Of a stretch of 40,032 nucleotides of DNA, positions 7,362-15,282 are shown piece by piece; the first letter of the stretch is position 1, and each line of letters begins with the position of its first letter. The notes under the pieces are model-generated. The model searched no databases. It saw nothing but the letters and a program-made list of their open reading frames with translations, and was not told where the DNA came from. Made by a program: the position numbers and the translations under genes. Source of the stretch: Streptomyces sp. ISL-87 (GTDB lineage: Bacteria; Actinomycetota; Actinomycetes; Streptomycetales; Streptomycetaceae); the NCBI RefSeq assembly GCF_018614095.1, contig NZ_JAGGOY010000057.1, forward strand, positions 1-40,032, read 5' to 3'.

Positions 7362-8016
7362 CTCCGCCCAGCAGGGGCATGGCGCCCGTCAGGTCGTGCA
7401 GGCAGCGGACCGCGAGTTCGGGAGGGGAGCCGGAGCCCGAGACCGGCGCGTCCGTGGTCGACCAGAGCTCCAGGGCGACGCGGATCGCGTCCGTGGCGGC
7501 CGCGGCGAGGAGGCGGATGCCCAGCGGGTCGGCGTCCTCGCCGGCCAGCCGGGCGATCACCGGGACCAGGCGCTCCTCGGAGTCCTGGTTCACCCGGTAC
7601 CAGACCGCGCGCAGGGCCTCGTCGGTCGCGGCCGCGCGGAGCAGTCCGCGGGTCACCTCCAGGCCTTCCTCGACGGCCTGCGAGTCGCTGAGCGAGCGGG
7701 TGACGGCGCGTTCCAGGGCCTCCGCGAGCGGGGTGCCCGGGTCCTCCTCGGCGAGCAGTGCGCGCCAGGCGTCGCCGCCGCCCGCGAGCAGCGGGGCCAC
7801 CGCCTCCTGCTTGTTTCGGAAGTAGCGGTAGAACGTGCGCAGCGCCACGCCCGCGCGGTGGGCGATGTCCTCCGCGGTGGTGCCGTCGGGGCCGTGTTCG
7901 GCGAAGAGCTCGCAGGCCGCGCGGGCGATGTCGAGCTGGGTGGCGGCCTTGCGGCGCTCGGTCAGCGACTGGGCTCCGGGGCCGGCCTGGGGAGAGTACG
8001 GACGAGGGGATCTCAC
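7333..8016 (-). CDS. TetR family transcriptional regulator
   Basis: The protein has 227 residues from GTG 8016. The N-terminal DNA-binding domain is clear: DIARAACELFAEHGPDGTTA, EDIAHRAGVALRTFYRYFRN and KQEAVAPLL. The C-terminal ligand domain is alpha-helical and not assignable. An in-frame start at 8082 exists, but the region between carries palindromes expected of an operator, so 8016 is preferred. It is divergent from the short-chain dehydrogenase at 8103, the classic arrangement for a TetR repressor of its neighbour. The inducer is unknown. Its last 29 bp overlap the MazG-like gene. Confidence 0.88.
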   Translation of the reverse strand: MRSPRPYSPQAGPGAQSLTERRKAATQLDIARAACELFAEHGPDGTTAEDIAHRAGVALRTFYRYFRNKQEAVAPLLAGGGDAWRALLAEEDPGTPLAEALERAVTRSLSDSQAVEEGLEVTRGLLRAAATDEALRAVWYRVNQDSEERLVPVIARLAGEDADPLGIRLLAAAATDAIRVALELWSTTDAPVSGSGSPPELAVRCLHDLTGAMPLLGGVRGNGPTSA

Positions 8017-8043
8017 GGGTGAAGAGTACCTTCCGGGAGATTC

Positions 8044-8084
8044 AAGGACGACATCCTTTGTCAGGGTGGCAAAGCGTGTCACGC
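8044..8084. promoter_or_regulatory. Candidate operator region between TetR and SDR genes
   Basis: AAGGA-N5-TCCTT lies at 8044-8058 and the palindrome GCGTG-T-CACGC at 8074-8084, with an imperfect TTGTCA/TGGCAA pair between them. The 86-bp divergent region is where a TetR regulator would be expected to bind to control itself and the dehydrogenase. Confidence 0.4.
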
Positions 8085-8102
8085 ACTCGGTACGCTCGTT
8101 CC

Positions 8103-8873
8103 ATGAACCGTTACGAAGGACGTCGCGTCCTCATCACCGGCGGCGGCTCCGGCATCGGCCGGGCCACCGTCCACCGCATCCTCGCCGAGGGCGGCCGCGT
8201 CCACACCGTGGACGTCAACGAGTCGGGGCTGAAGGCCACCGCCGGGCAGGCCGAGACCGACGGGCACGGGGCACGGCTCACCACCGCCGTCCTCGACATA
8301 TCCGACGAGGCCGCCGTACAGGCCGGCGTCGCCGCCGCCGTCGCGAGCCTCGGCGGGCTGGACGTCCTGGTCAACGCCGCGGGCATCCTGCGCTCCGCGC
8401 ACACCCACCAGACCACGCTCGAATTCTGGAACAAGGTCATCGCGGTCAACCTGACCGGCACCTTCCTCGTCATCCGCGAGTCGCTCCCGGCGCTGCTGGA
8501 GGGCGACCAGCCGGTCGTCGTGAACTTCAGCTCCACCTCGGCGTCGTTCGCCCACCCCTACATGTCCGCCTACGCGGCCAGCAAGGGCGGCATCCAGTCC
8601 ATGACCCACGCGCTGGCCGCCGAGTACAGCAAGCAGGGCCTGCGCTTCGTCGCCGTCGCGCCCGGCTCCATCGAGAGCGGCATGACCACCGGCAACGGCC
8701 CCGGCCTGCCCGAGGACACCGACTGGAGCCTGTTCGCGAAGCTCGCCCCGGCCATCGGCCAGGGCTTCGCCGGCCCGCAGACCGTCGCGGGCGTCGTCGC
8801 CATGCTGGGCTCCGAGGACGGCGCGTTCATTACCGGTACGGAGATCCGTATCGACGGCGGCACGCACTACTAA
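8103..8873 (+). CDS. Short-chain dehydrogenase/reductase (SDR)
   Basis: A classical SDR of 256 residues. It has the nucleotide-binding motif TGGGSGIG, the NAAG motif, Ser near NFSSTSA, the active-site Tyr and Lys in YAASKGG, and the C-terminal FITGTEIRIDGG. Classical SDRs oxidise or reduce hydroxyl/keto groups with NAD(P). Acidic VDVNESG at the end of beta-2 suggests NAD preference. The substrate is unknown. It is divergent from a TetR regulator that probably controls it. The last codons and stop are the first unit of a 19-bp tandem repeat that continues past the gene. Confidence 0.93.
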   Translation: MNRYEGRRVLITGGGSGIGRATVHRILAEGGRVHTVDVNESGLKATAGQAETDGHGARLTTAVLDISDEAAVQAGVAAAVASLGGLDVLVNAAGILRSAHTHQTTLEFWNKVIAVNLTGTFLVIRESLPALLEGDQPVVVNFSSTSASFAHPYMSAYAASKGGIQSMTHALAAEYSKQGLRFVAVAPGSIESGMTTGNGPGLPEDTDWSLFAKLAPAIGQGFAGPQTVAGVVAMLGSEDGAFITGTEIRIDGGTHY

Positions 8874-8949
8874 CGGCGGCACGCACGACTAGCAGCGGCA
8901 CGCACGACTGGCGGCGGCACGCACGACTGGCGGCGGCACGCACGACTGG
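8855..8949 (+). repeat. Five tandem 19-bp repeats over the SDR stop codon
   Basis: Five head-to-tail 19-bp units with consensus CGGCGGCACGCACGACTGG. The first unit (8855-8873) is the coding end of the SDR gene including its TAA; units 4 and 5 are identical. The array seems to have grown from the gene's own 3' end. Confidence 0.92.
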
Positions 8950-8973
8950 CGGCCGCTACGACCGTCACGGCCG

Positions 8974-9492
8974 TCACGTCCTGAAACGGTCCCAGAGCCG
9001 GGGGAAGCGCTCCGCGAGCACGGCTTCGTTCTCGAAGTCCAGCGGAGTGCCCTCCGGTTCCTCCGGCTGGAGGGGGATGCCCAGGTCCGGCGCCACCGCC
9101 CCGGTCAGCTGCTCGTACGCCTCGTCGGCCGCGTACCCAAGCTCCTCGCCGTCCCCGTCGATCTCCTCGTCGAACTCGCCCAGCAGCTCCGCCAGCTGGT
9201 CCGGGTCGTGCACCGCGCCCTCGAAGACCTCCCGCCCCTGGCCGATCAGCCAGCAGCGGAAGTAGTCGAACGCGTCGTCGCTCGCCCCGTCGAGCAGCAC
9301 CCACGCGGCGCCCCACAGCTCCCAGGTGTACGCCCGGTTGTACCGCGACTCGAAATGCCGGGCGAAGTCGAGGACGGAGTCCGGATCGAGCTGCGCCAGC
9401 CGTTCCACGAGCAGCTCGGCATGGTCCTCGGGGTCGCCATCGGCGGCCTCGCGGGTACGGTCGACGATCTCCCAGAACTCCGTCTCGTCCAT
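8974..9492 (-). CDS. DUF4240 family protein
   Basis: The protein has 172 residues and is strongly acidic. It begins MDETEFWEIVDRTREAADGD, and LLVERLAQLDPDSVLDFARH plus the YTWELWGAAWVLLDGASDD and FDYFRCWLIGQGREVFE segments are typical of DUF4240. The family has no established role and is common in Streptomyces, where many copies occur in one genome. The ATG at 9492 is preferred to a GTG immediately upstream. No convincing ribosome-binding site is visible, and a 14-bp direct repeat covers the start region. Confidence 0.85.
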   Translation of the reverse strand: MDETEFWEIVDRTREAADGDPEDHAELLVERLAQLDPDSVLDFARHFESRYNRAYTWELWGAAWVLLDGASDDAFDYFRCWLIGQGREVFEGAVHDPDQLAELLGEFDEEIDGDGEELGYAADEAYEQLTGAVAPDLGIPLQPEEPEGTPLDFENEAVLAERFPRLWDRFRT

Positions 9493-9544
9493 CACGGGTC
9501 AAGCATCACGGGTCAACCCCCCTGCCGCCACCGCGCATACCGCG

Positions 9545-9590
9545 AAAGGCCGGTGTCCGCCCCCTTTGGCGGGGGGCGGACACCGGCCTT
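9545..9590 (-). terminator. Strong terminator after aceE
   Basis: A near-perfect 19-bp stem (9545-9563 with 9572-9590) with a short loop, followed on the minus strand by TTTCGCGG. A further outer pair (about 9531-9541 with 9595-9605) extends the structure. It lies 25 bp after the aceE stop and shields the DUF4240 gene. Confidence 0.9.
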
Positions 9591-9614
9591 CAGCCGTATG
9601 CGCGGTGCGGGGCC

Positions 9615-12299
9615 CTACAGGCCGTAGCGCTCCCGGGCCTCCTTGACGGAGGACGCCGGTACCTCGCCGCGGCGGGCGAGCTGGGCCAGCGCGGCCACCA
9701 CGATCGACTGGGCGTCGACCCCGAAGTGGCGGCGGGCGCCCTCGCGGGTGTCGGACAGGCCGAAGCCGTCCGTGCCCAGCGAGGTGTAGTCCTGCTCGAC
9801 CCACTGGCTGATCTGGTCCGGGACCTGACGCATCCAGTCGGAGACGGCGAGCACCGGGCCGGCGGCACCCTCCAGCGCGCGGGTGACGTACGGGGTGCGC
9901 AGCTCGCCGCGCAGCAGCGCCTCGTCGCACTCCAGCGCGTCGCGACGCAGCTCGCCCCAGGAGGTGGCGGACCAGACGTCGGCGGCCACGTTCCAGTCGG
10001 CGGCGAGCAGCCGCTGCGCCTCCAGCACCCAGTGGATCGCCGTACCCGAGGCCATGAGCTGGACCTTCGGGGCGTCGGCGGCCGGGGCCGCCTCGGCCAG
10101 GTCGGCCGCGGTGTTGAAGCGGTAGAGGCCCTTGAGGATGCCCTCTTCCACGCCCTCCGGCATGGCCGGCTGCACCTTCGGCTCGTTGTAGACCGTCAGG
10201 TAGTAGAAGACGTCTTCCGGCTTCTCGCCGTACATCCGGCGCAGGCCGTCCTTGACGATCACCGCGATCTCGTACGCGAACGCCGGGTCGTAGTTGAGCG
10301 ACGCCGGGTTCGTGGAGGCGATCAGGTGCGAGTGGCCGTCCGCGTGCTGGAGGCCCTCACCGGTGAGGGTCGTCCGGCCGGCGGTGGCGCCGACGATGAA
10401 GCCCTTGCCGAGCTGGTCGGCGAGCTGCCACATCTGGTCGGCGGTGCGCTGCCAGCCGAACATCGAATAGAAGATGTAGAAGGGGATCATCGGCTCGCCG
10501 TGCGTCGCGTACGACGTGCAGGCGGCGATGAAGTCGGCCATGGCGCCGGCCTCGGTGATCCCCTCGTTGAGGATCTGGCCGTCCTTGGCTTCCTTGTAGT
10601 ACATCAGCTGGTCGCGGTCGACCGGCTCGTACGTCTGGCCCAGCGGCGAGTAGATGCCGGCCGACGGGAACAGGGACTCCATACCGAAGGTACGGGCCTC
10701 GTCGGGGACGATCGGCACCCAGCGCTTGCCGGTCTCCTTGTCCCGCATCAGGTCCTTGACGAGCCGGACGAAGGCCATGGTGGTGGCCATCTCCTGCTTG
10801 CCGGAGCCCTTGAGCAGCGGGGCGAAGGAACGGTCCGCCGGGGCGGGCAGCGCCACGTGCTTGACCTTGCGGGCGGGGGCCGGGCCGCCGAGGGCCGCGC
10901 GGCGCTCGTTGAGGTACTGGACCTCCGGGCTGTCGGCGCCCGGGTGGCCGTAGGGGACGACGCCGTCGGCGAAGGCGCTGTCCGGGATCGGGAGGCCAAG
11001 GAGGTCGCGCATGTCCTTGAACTCGTCGATCGTCAGCTTCTTCATCTGGTGGTTCGCGTTCTTCGACTCGAACCCGGCACCCAGCGTGTAGCCCTTGACG
11101 GTCTGCGCGAGGATGACCGTCGGCGCGCCCTTGTGCTCCAGGGCGGCCTTGTACGCGGCGTAGACCTTGCGGGGCTCGTGGCCGCCGCGGGAGCTGTGGA
11201 AGCACTCGGCGATCTTCGCGTCGGACAGCACACCGGCCAGCTGCACGAGCTCGGCGTTGGCGCCGAAGAAGTGCTGGCGGATGTACGCCACGTCGCGGGT
11301 CGCGTACGTCTGGAACTGCGCGTCCGGGACCTCGCGGAGGCGGCGGACCAGGGCGCCCGTGGTGTCGAGCTGGAACAGCTCGTCCCAGGCGGAGCCCCAC
11401 AGCGACTTGATGACGTTCCAGCCGGCGCCGCGGAACTGGGCCTCCAGCTCCTGGACCACGCGGAAGTTGGCGCGGACCGGACCGTCGAGACGCTGCAGGT
11501 TGCAGTTGATGACGAAGGTCAGGTTGTCGAGCTGCTCGCGGGAGGCGAGGGCCAGGGCGGCGGTCGACTCGGGTTCGTCCATCTCGCCGTCGCCCAGGAA
11601 GGCCCAGACGTGCGAGTTGGCGGTGTCCTTGATGCTCCGGTTCTGCAGGTAGCGGTTGAAGCGCGCCTGGTAGATCGCGGAGAGCGGGCCGAGGCCCATG
11701 GACACCGTCGGGAACTCCCACAGCCACGGCAGGCGCCGCGGGTGCGGGTAGGACGGCAGGCCGTTGCCGCCGGACTCCTGGCGGAAGTTGTCGAGCTGCT
11801 GCTCGGAGACCCGGCCGTCGAGGAAGGCGCGGGCGTAGATGCCGGGGGAGGCGTGGCCCTGGATGTAGAGCTGGTCGCCCGATCCGTCGGCCTCCTTCCC
11901 GCGGAAGAAGTGCTGGAAGCCGGTCTCGTAGAGCCAGGCCGCCGAGGCGAAGGTGGCGATGTGGCCGCCGACGCCGTACTTGGAGCCGCGGGTCACCATG
12001 GCGGCCGCGTTCCAGCGGTTCCACGCAGTGATCTTGGCTTCCATCTCCTCGTCACCGGGGAACTCGGGCTCCGCGGCGGTGGGGATGGTGTTGACGTAGT
12101 CCGTCTCCAGCAGCTTCGGCAGGGCGAGACCGGCGGCCTCGGCGTGCTGGAGCGTGCGGCGGAGCAGGTATTCGGCGCGGCGCGTACCGGCGGCCTTGGC
12201 GACGGCGTCGAGGGAGGCCGCCCATTCGGCGGTCTCCTCCGTGTCGCGGTCCGGGAGCTGGTCGAGCTCGCTCGGAAGCTTTCCTACGGGGTCGGACAT
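9615..12299 (-). CDS. aceE: Pyruvate dehydrogenase E1 component AceE (homodimeric)
   Basis: E1 decarboxylates pyruvate with thiamine diphosphate and passes the acetyl group to lipoyl-E2. The protein has 894 residues, the usual length of the homodimeric E1. Family features include FFRGKEADGSGDQLYIQGHA, the thiamine-diphosphate region GDGEMDEPES followed by NLTFVINCNLQRLDGPVR, and VPIVPDEARTFGMESLF in the second half. The ATG at 12299 (MSDPVGKLPSELDQL) is chosen because residues encoded upstream are not family-like and an AGGAAG-type site precedes it. A GntR-type regulator lies directly upstream on the same strand. Nearby E2 and E3 genes complete the complex. Confidence 0.97.
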   Translation of the reverse strand: MSDPVGKLPSELDQLPDRDTEETAEWAASLDAVAKAAGTRRAEYLLRRTLQHAEAAGLALPKLLETDYVNTIPTAAEPEFPGDEEMEAKITAWNRWNAAAMVTRGSKYGVGGHIATFASAAWLYETGFQHFFRGKEADGSGDQLYIQGHASPGIYARAFLDGRVSEQQLDNFRQESGGNGLPSYPHPRRLPWLWEFPTVSMGLGPLSAIYQARFNRYLQNRSIKDTANSHVWAFLGDGEMDEPESTAALALASREQLDNLTFVINCNLQRLDGPVRANFRVVQELEAQFRGAGWNVIKSLWGSAWDELFQLDTTGALVRRLREVPDAQFQTYATRDVAYIRQHFFGANAELVQLAGVLSDAKIAECFHSSRGGHEPRKVYAAYKAALEHKGAPTVILAQTVKGYTLGAGFESKNANHQMKKLTIDEFKDMRDLLGLPIPDSAFADGVVPYGHPGADSPEVQYLNERRAALGGPAPARKVKHVALPAPADRSFAPLLKGSGKQEMATTMAFVRLVKDLMRDKETGKRWVPIVPDEARTFGMESLFPSAGIYSPLGQTYEPVDRDQLMYYKEAKDGQILNEGITEAGAMADFIAACTSYATHGEPMIPFYIFYSMFGWQRTADQMWQLADQLGKGFIVGATAGRTTLTGEGLQHADGHSHLIASTNPASLNYDPAFAYEIAVIVKDGLRRMYGEKPEDVFYYLTVYNEPKVQPAMPEGVEEGILKGLYRFNTAADLAEAAPAADAPKVQLMASGTAIHWVLEAQRLLAADWNVAADVWSATSWGELRRDALECDEALLRGELRTPYVTRALEGAAGPVLAVSDWMRQVPDQISQWVEQDYTSLGTDGFGLSDTREGARRHFGVDAQSIVVAALAQLARRGEVPASSVKEARERYGL

Positions 12300-12392
12300 C
12301 GGTGTGCGCCGCCTTCCGGACAAAGGAGAGGTGGTGAAAAGATCCCTGACGGGCAGGACAGGGTTGTCGGACCCGGGTGGGGCCCGCCGATG

Positions 12393-12422
12393 ACTGTAAA
12401 TCGCTGATCGATGATCGATCAA
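12393..12422 (-). promoter_or_regulatory. Putative aceE promoter with 17-bp palindrome
   Basis: On the minus strand TTGATC (12422-12417) and TACAGT (12398-12393) are 18 bp apart, about 95 bp before the aceE start. A perfect palindrome TGATCGA-TGA-TCGATCA at 12405-12421 covers the -35 element, a position suited to a repressor. Confidence 0.4.
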
Positions 12423-12459
12423 ACGAAAGTGGCGAAGAAATGTCTATGTGACGAAAGTC

Positions 12460-12494
12460 GGCACCGCGTGCCATGAAAATAGGCACCCGGTGCC
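12460..12494. promoter_or_regulatory. Paired 13-bp palindromes upstream of aceE
   Basis: GGCAC-CGC-GTGCC (12460-12472) and GGCAC-CCG-GTGCC (12482-12494) have identical arms and centres 22 bp apart, close to two helical turns. This geometry is typical of cooperative dimer binding. They lie between gntR and aceE. Confidence 0.5.
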
Positions 12495-12498
12495 GGGC

Positions 12499-12517
12499 AA
12501 AACAGGGCAAGCTGCCC
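12499..12517 (-). terminator. Short terminator after gntR
   Basis: On the minus strand the stem GGGCA/TGCCC with a 3-nt loop (12505-12517) is followed by TGTTTT. It starts 2 bp after the gntR stop. The stem is short, so termination may be partial, letting some transcripts enter aceE. Confidence 0.5.
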
Positions 12518-12519
12518 CG

Positions 12520-13146
12520 TCAGGCCCTCGGCGCGCACCCCAGGACGTGCCGCTTCACCAGCAGCCCGATGTCCGGATCCTGGTTCCGGAACGCCTCCAC
12601 GAGGGCCGCGTGCTCCTCCGCGTACGACTTCTGCACCGTCCCCAGCCAGCGGATGGAGAGGGCCGTGAAGACCTCGATGCCCAGGCTCTCCCAGGTGTGC
12701 AGCAGCACGCTGTTCCCGGCCGCCCGCACCAGCTCCCGGTGGAACCCGACGGTGTGCCGCACCTGCGCGGTCCCGTCCTCGATCCGGTCGGCGTCCCACA
12801 GGGCCGCCACGTGCGGCTCCAGCGCGCTGCAGTCGGCCGCCAGCTTCGGCGCCGCCAGCTCGGCCGCGATCTGCTCCAGACCGGCCCGGACCGGGTAGAT
12901 CTCCTCCAGGTCCGCCGCCGACAGGTTCCGTACGCGCACGCCCTTGTTCGGCGCCGACTCGATCAGCCGCAGCGTCTCCAGCTCCCGCAGGGCCTCGCGT
13001 ACGGGCGTCTGGCTGACCTCCAGCTCCACGGCGATCCGGCGCTCGACGATCCGCTCGCCGGGCTTCCAGCGCCCGCTGACGATCCCCTCCACGATGTGCT
13101 CGCGGATCTGCTCGCGCAGCGAGTGCACGACGGGTGGGGTGATCAT
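12520..13146 (-). CDS. GntR family regulator, FCD subfamily
   Basis: The protein has 208 residues. Its N-terminal winged helix reads LREQIREHIVEGIVSGRWKP, GERIVERRIAVELEVSQTPV and REALRELETLRLIESAPNKG. The C-terminal FCD ligand domain includes LEEIYPVRAGLEQIAAELAA and metal-type histidines in VGFHRELVRAAG and KRHVLG. FCD regulators usually sense organic acids; E. coli PdhR belongs to this group. With aceE 220 bp downstream on the same strand, control of pyruvate dehydrogenase in response to a carboxylic acid is a reasonable inference. The ATG at 13146 follows an AGGAG site. Confidence 0.92.
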   Translation of the reverse strand: MITPPVVHSLREQIREHIVEGIVSGRWKPGERIVERRIAVELEVSQTPVREALRELETLRLIESAPNKGVRVRNLSAADLEEIYPVRAGLEQIAAELAAPKLAADCSALEPHVAALWDADRIEDGTAQVRHTVGFHRELVRAAGNSVLLHTWESLGIEVFTALSIRWLGTVQKSYAEEHAALVEAFRNQDPDIGLLVKRHVLGCAPRA

Positions 13147-13252
13147 CGGCGCTTCATCTCCTGTGGGGGCACGCAGAGCTCTGATGCGTAGACAATACGG
13201 CGGAGTGGGCCGACGCGATGCGTTCCTGGTCGGGGCCCCGGGGTGAGGCTGG

Positions 13253-13833
13253 TTACAAGGGCGGGGCGGCCGGGGCCAGGATGCTCCGGATCAGGCCACC
13301 CAGGGCTGTGGCGTGCCGCGGGTGCCGCCCGATCAGGGCCGCGATGTCGGCGATCACCAGGTCGCGTTCGGCGGGCTCGGCCTCGGGCAACGTTCGGGGG
13401 AGCGTCGTAGTGGGGCGCCGAGCAGGGCGTCGGAGAGAGCCAGGTGAACGGCGGCCCGAAATGGTCCTGGTGCACGAAGAGCTCCATGAAGGCGAGCAGT
13501 TGGAGGACTCCGGGATCCGGCTCGGGCGCGGTGAGCAGCTGCCGGGTCCGGTCCCGCAGGGCGGAGCGGTTCGTGGCGCAGCGGTAGGCGGCCGGGATGC
13601 CTTCGACGCGGGCCAGGGCGACCAGGGTGAAATGCGCGGCGCCCGCCGGGGTTTGGGGATCGGATCCGAGGGTGTCGAGCGTCTGCTCGTGAAGGAGCGC
13701 CGCCGCGTGCTCGACGAGGTAGCCCTCCGATTCCTCCCAGGTGGGCAGCTCGATCGCCCCGCACCGTCAGGGCCGGGAACCGCCCGCTCTCGTACTCCTC
13801 GACCACGACCCCGAGCACCGTTCCCCGGATCAC
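13253..13833 (-). pseudogene. Frameshifted gene coupled to the lipase-like gene
   Basis: A GTG at 13833 overlaps the stop of the lipase-like gene (GTGA), so translation would be coupled. The frame starts MIRGTVLGVVVEEYESGRFP. Protein-like sequence then jumps frame near 13757 (ELPTWEESEGYLVEHAAALL, LVALARVEGIPAAYRCATNR, LLAFMELFVHQDHFGPP). It jumps again near 13450 (AAVHLALSDALLGAPLRRSP) and near 13395 (AERDLVIADIAALIGRHPRH) before a stop at 13253. Joined, these make a helical protein of about 190 residues. I do not recognise its family. The three shifts mean either real decay or sequencing errors. Confidence 0.6.
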
Positions 13834-15167
13834 AGCTCACCGACCAGGGTGAGAGCCGTCACCGTGCCCACCGACAGGCGGTACGCACCGGGCTCCGGGG
13901 CCGGGAACGTGGTGGCGTACCGGCCCTCGCCCAGGTTGCGCAGGGTGCGGGTGAACGGGCGGGTGCCGTCCGCCGGGTGGAGTTCCGCCGTGAGGAGGAG
14001 TTCGTCGTGGGCGGCGGTGACCGTGACCTCGTACGGGGCCCCGGCGGGCAGCAGGGTGGGGGCCCGCACCCCCAGCCGGGGACCGGAGTCCCGCTCGCCC
14101 CGGTGGAAGGGGGCCTCGTGGCCCAGCAGTCCGTACAGGGCGTCCCGCACGCCGCGGTTGTTCTGCAGCGAGCCGTGCTGCTCGTACGGGGTGAAGGACT
14201 CGGATACGGCGTGGCCGTCGCCCGCCGCGTTCGCCGGGACGGCCGCCAGGCGCGGGACCGTGCCGTCGCCGCCCTCGTCCTCGCCGTCGATGTCCCACAG
14301 CGGGGTCAGCCGGTCGTCGGCGTACGAGGCCGTGGTCGGCGTCGGCTGGCCGACGCCGACGATGGCGTGCAGCTCGGCCCGCGGGCCGGTCCGCCGCAGG
14401 TCGGCGTGGAAGCGGGCCGCGTCCGCGAGCAGCGCGGGATCGACGCCGGGCAGGCCCGGCAGGTCACGGGCGTACGCGAGGCCGCCCGGGGCCGTCACGC
14501 ACGCGTAGTCGGGGGCCAGCTGGTGCAAGGAGGGCAGGCTGCGGGCGAAGGCGCCGAGGTCGAGGCCGAGGACGCGCTTGCCGTTGACCAGGTTCGCGAG
14601 GGCCTCCGCGGAGCCCCGGTGCGGGGTGCCCAGGGTGATCAGGCGGCGGGTGATCTCGTGGCCGCCGAGGCGCTCCGCGTAGTGGCGGGCCACCAGCCCG
14701 CCCATGGAGTGGCAGAGGAAGACCACCCGGGCCTCACGTCGCTCGGGGGCCGAGGCCCGCCAGCGGCCCAGTTCCAGGTCGATCCGTTCCTTCAGGCGCT
14801 CCGCGTTGTAGCGGCAGGACAGGCGCCAGTCGTACGGGAACGTGAGGAGGTTGTCCGCCACGGACAGCGTGAAGTGCCGCTCCAGCCAGCGCAGCAGGTC
14901 CGTGTAGCCGTCCACCGGGTGCCAGAGGCCGGGGACGACGTGCAGGTCGGGCATCAGGCCCACGGGCACGACCCCGTCGTCGGGATGGCCGTCGCCGATG
15001 TCCTTCGGGAGGCGCAAGCGGGTCACCGAGGCGCCGAAGGTGCGTATGCCACGCCACAGGGCGCGGCCCGAGAGGTCCCAGAGCGGCGCGCCGTCGGCGT
15101 CCGCCAGCCGGCTGCCCATGATGCCCGGCAGCACCACGACAAGATCGGTCACCCGTGCACGTGCCAT
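13830..15167 (-). CDS. LCAT-like lipase/acyltransferase (alpha/beta hydrolase)
   Basis: The protein has 445 residues. The N terminus VTDLVVVLPGIMGSRLADAD and LLTFPYDWRLSCRYNAERLK are typical of lecithin:cholesterol acyltransferase-like hydrolases. The nucleophile elbow is CHSMGG with Ser154, followed by the LGTPHRGS segment. No signal peptide is visible, so it probably acts in the cytoplasm. The last third (after residue about 350) looks like a separate beta-rich domain ending YRLSVGTVTALTLVGEL. Such intracellular LCAT-like enzymes occur in some actinobacterial regulated conflict loci; that link is inference only. The start may also be the GTG at codon 6. It overlaps a frameshifted partner gene. 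Confidence 0.82.
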   Translation of the reverse strand: MARARVTDLVVVLPGIMGSRLADADGAPLWDLSGRALWRGIRTFGASVTRLRLPKDIGDGHPDDGVVPVGLMPDLHVVPGLWHPVDGYTDLLRWLERHFTLSVADNLLTFPYDWRLSCRYNAERLKERIDLELGRWRASAPERREARVVFLCHSMGGLVARHYAERLGGHEITRRLITLGTPHRGSAEALANLVNGKRVLGLDLGAFARSLPSLHQLAPDYACVTAPGGLAYARDLPGLPGVDPALLADAARFHADLRRTGPRAELHAIVGVGQPTPTTASYADDRLTPLWDIDGEDEGGDGTVPRLAAVPANAAGDGHAVSESFTPYEQHGSLQNNRGVRDALYGLLGHEAPFHRGERDSGPRLGVRAPTLLPAGAPYEVTVTAAHDELLLTAELHPADGTRPFTRTLRNLGEGRYATTFPAPEPGAYRLSVGTVTALTLVGEL

Positions 15168-15212
15168 CCGACGACCCCCCGCTGCGATTCCCGGACCGCC
15201 CAGGGTATGACG

Positions 15213-15253
15213 ACGGCGCCCCCGCCCGGAGTGGTTCCGGACGGGGGCGCCGT
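15213..15253 (-). terminator. Terminator after the E2 gene
   Basis: An 18-bp stem with one mismatch (15213-15230 with 15236-15253) and a 5-nt loop, 29 bp after the E2 stop on the minus strand. Confidence 0.85.
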
Positions 15254-15282
15254 ACGTGTCAGCGAATGCCGAGGGGTGAGCC

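Noticed and set aside
8855..8949. Possible CRISPR array
   Set aside because: Contiguous 19-bp tandem units without spacers and no cas genes; it is a simple tandem repeat. The same applies to 26012-26070 and 39601-39669.
9726..12407. Very long open frame antisense to aceE (about 890 codons)
   Set aside because: It mirrors the codon bias of aceE in a G+C-rich genome and reads as low-complexity Val/Arg/Gly/Leu sequence without motifs.
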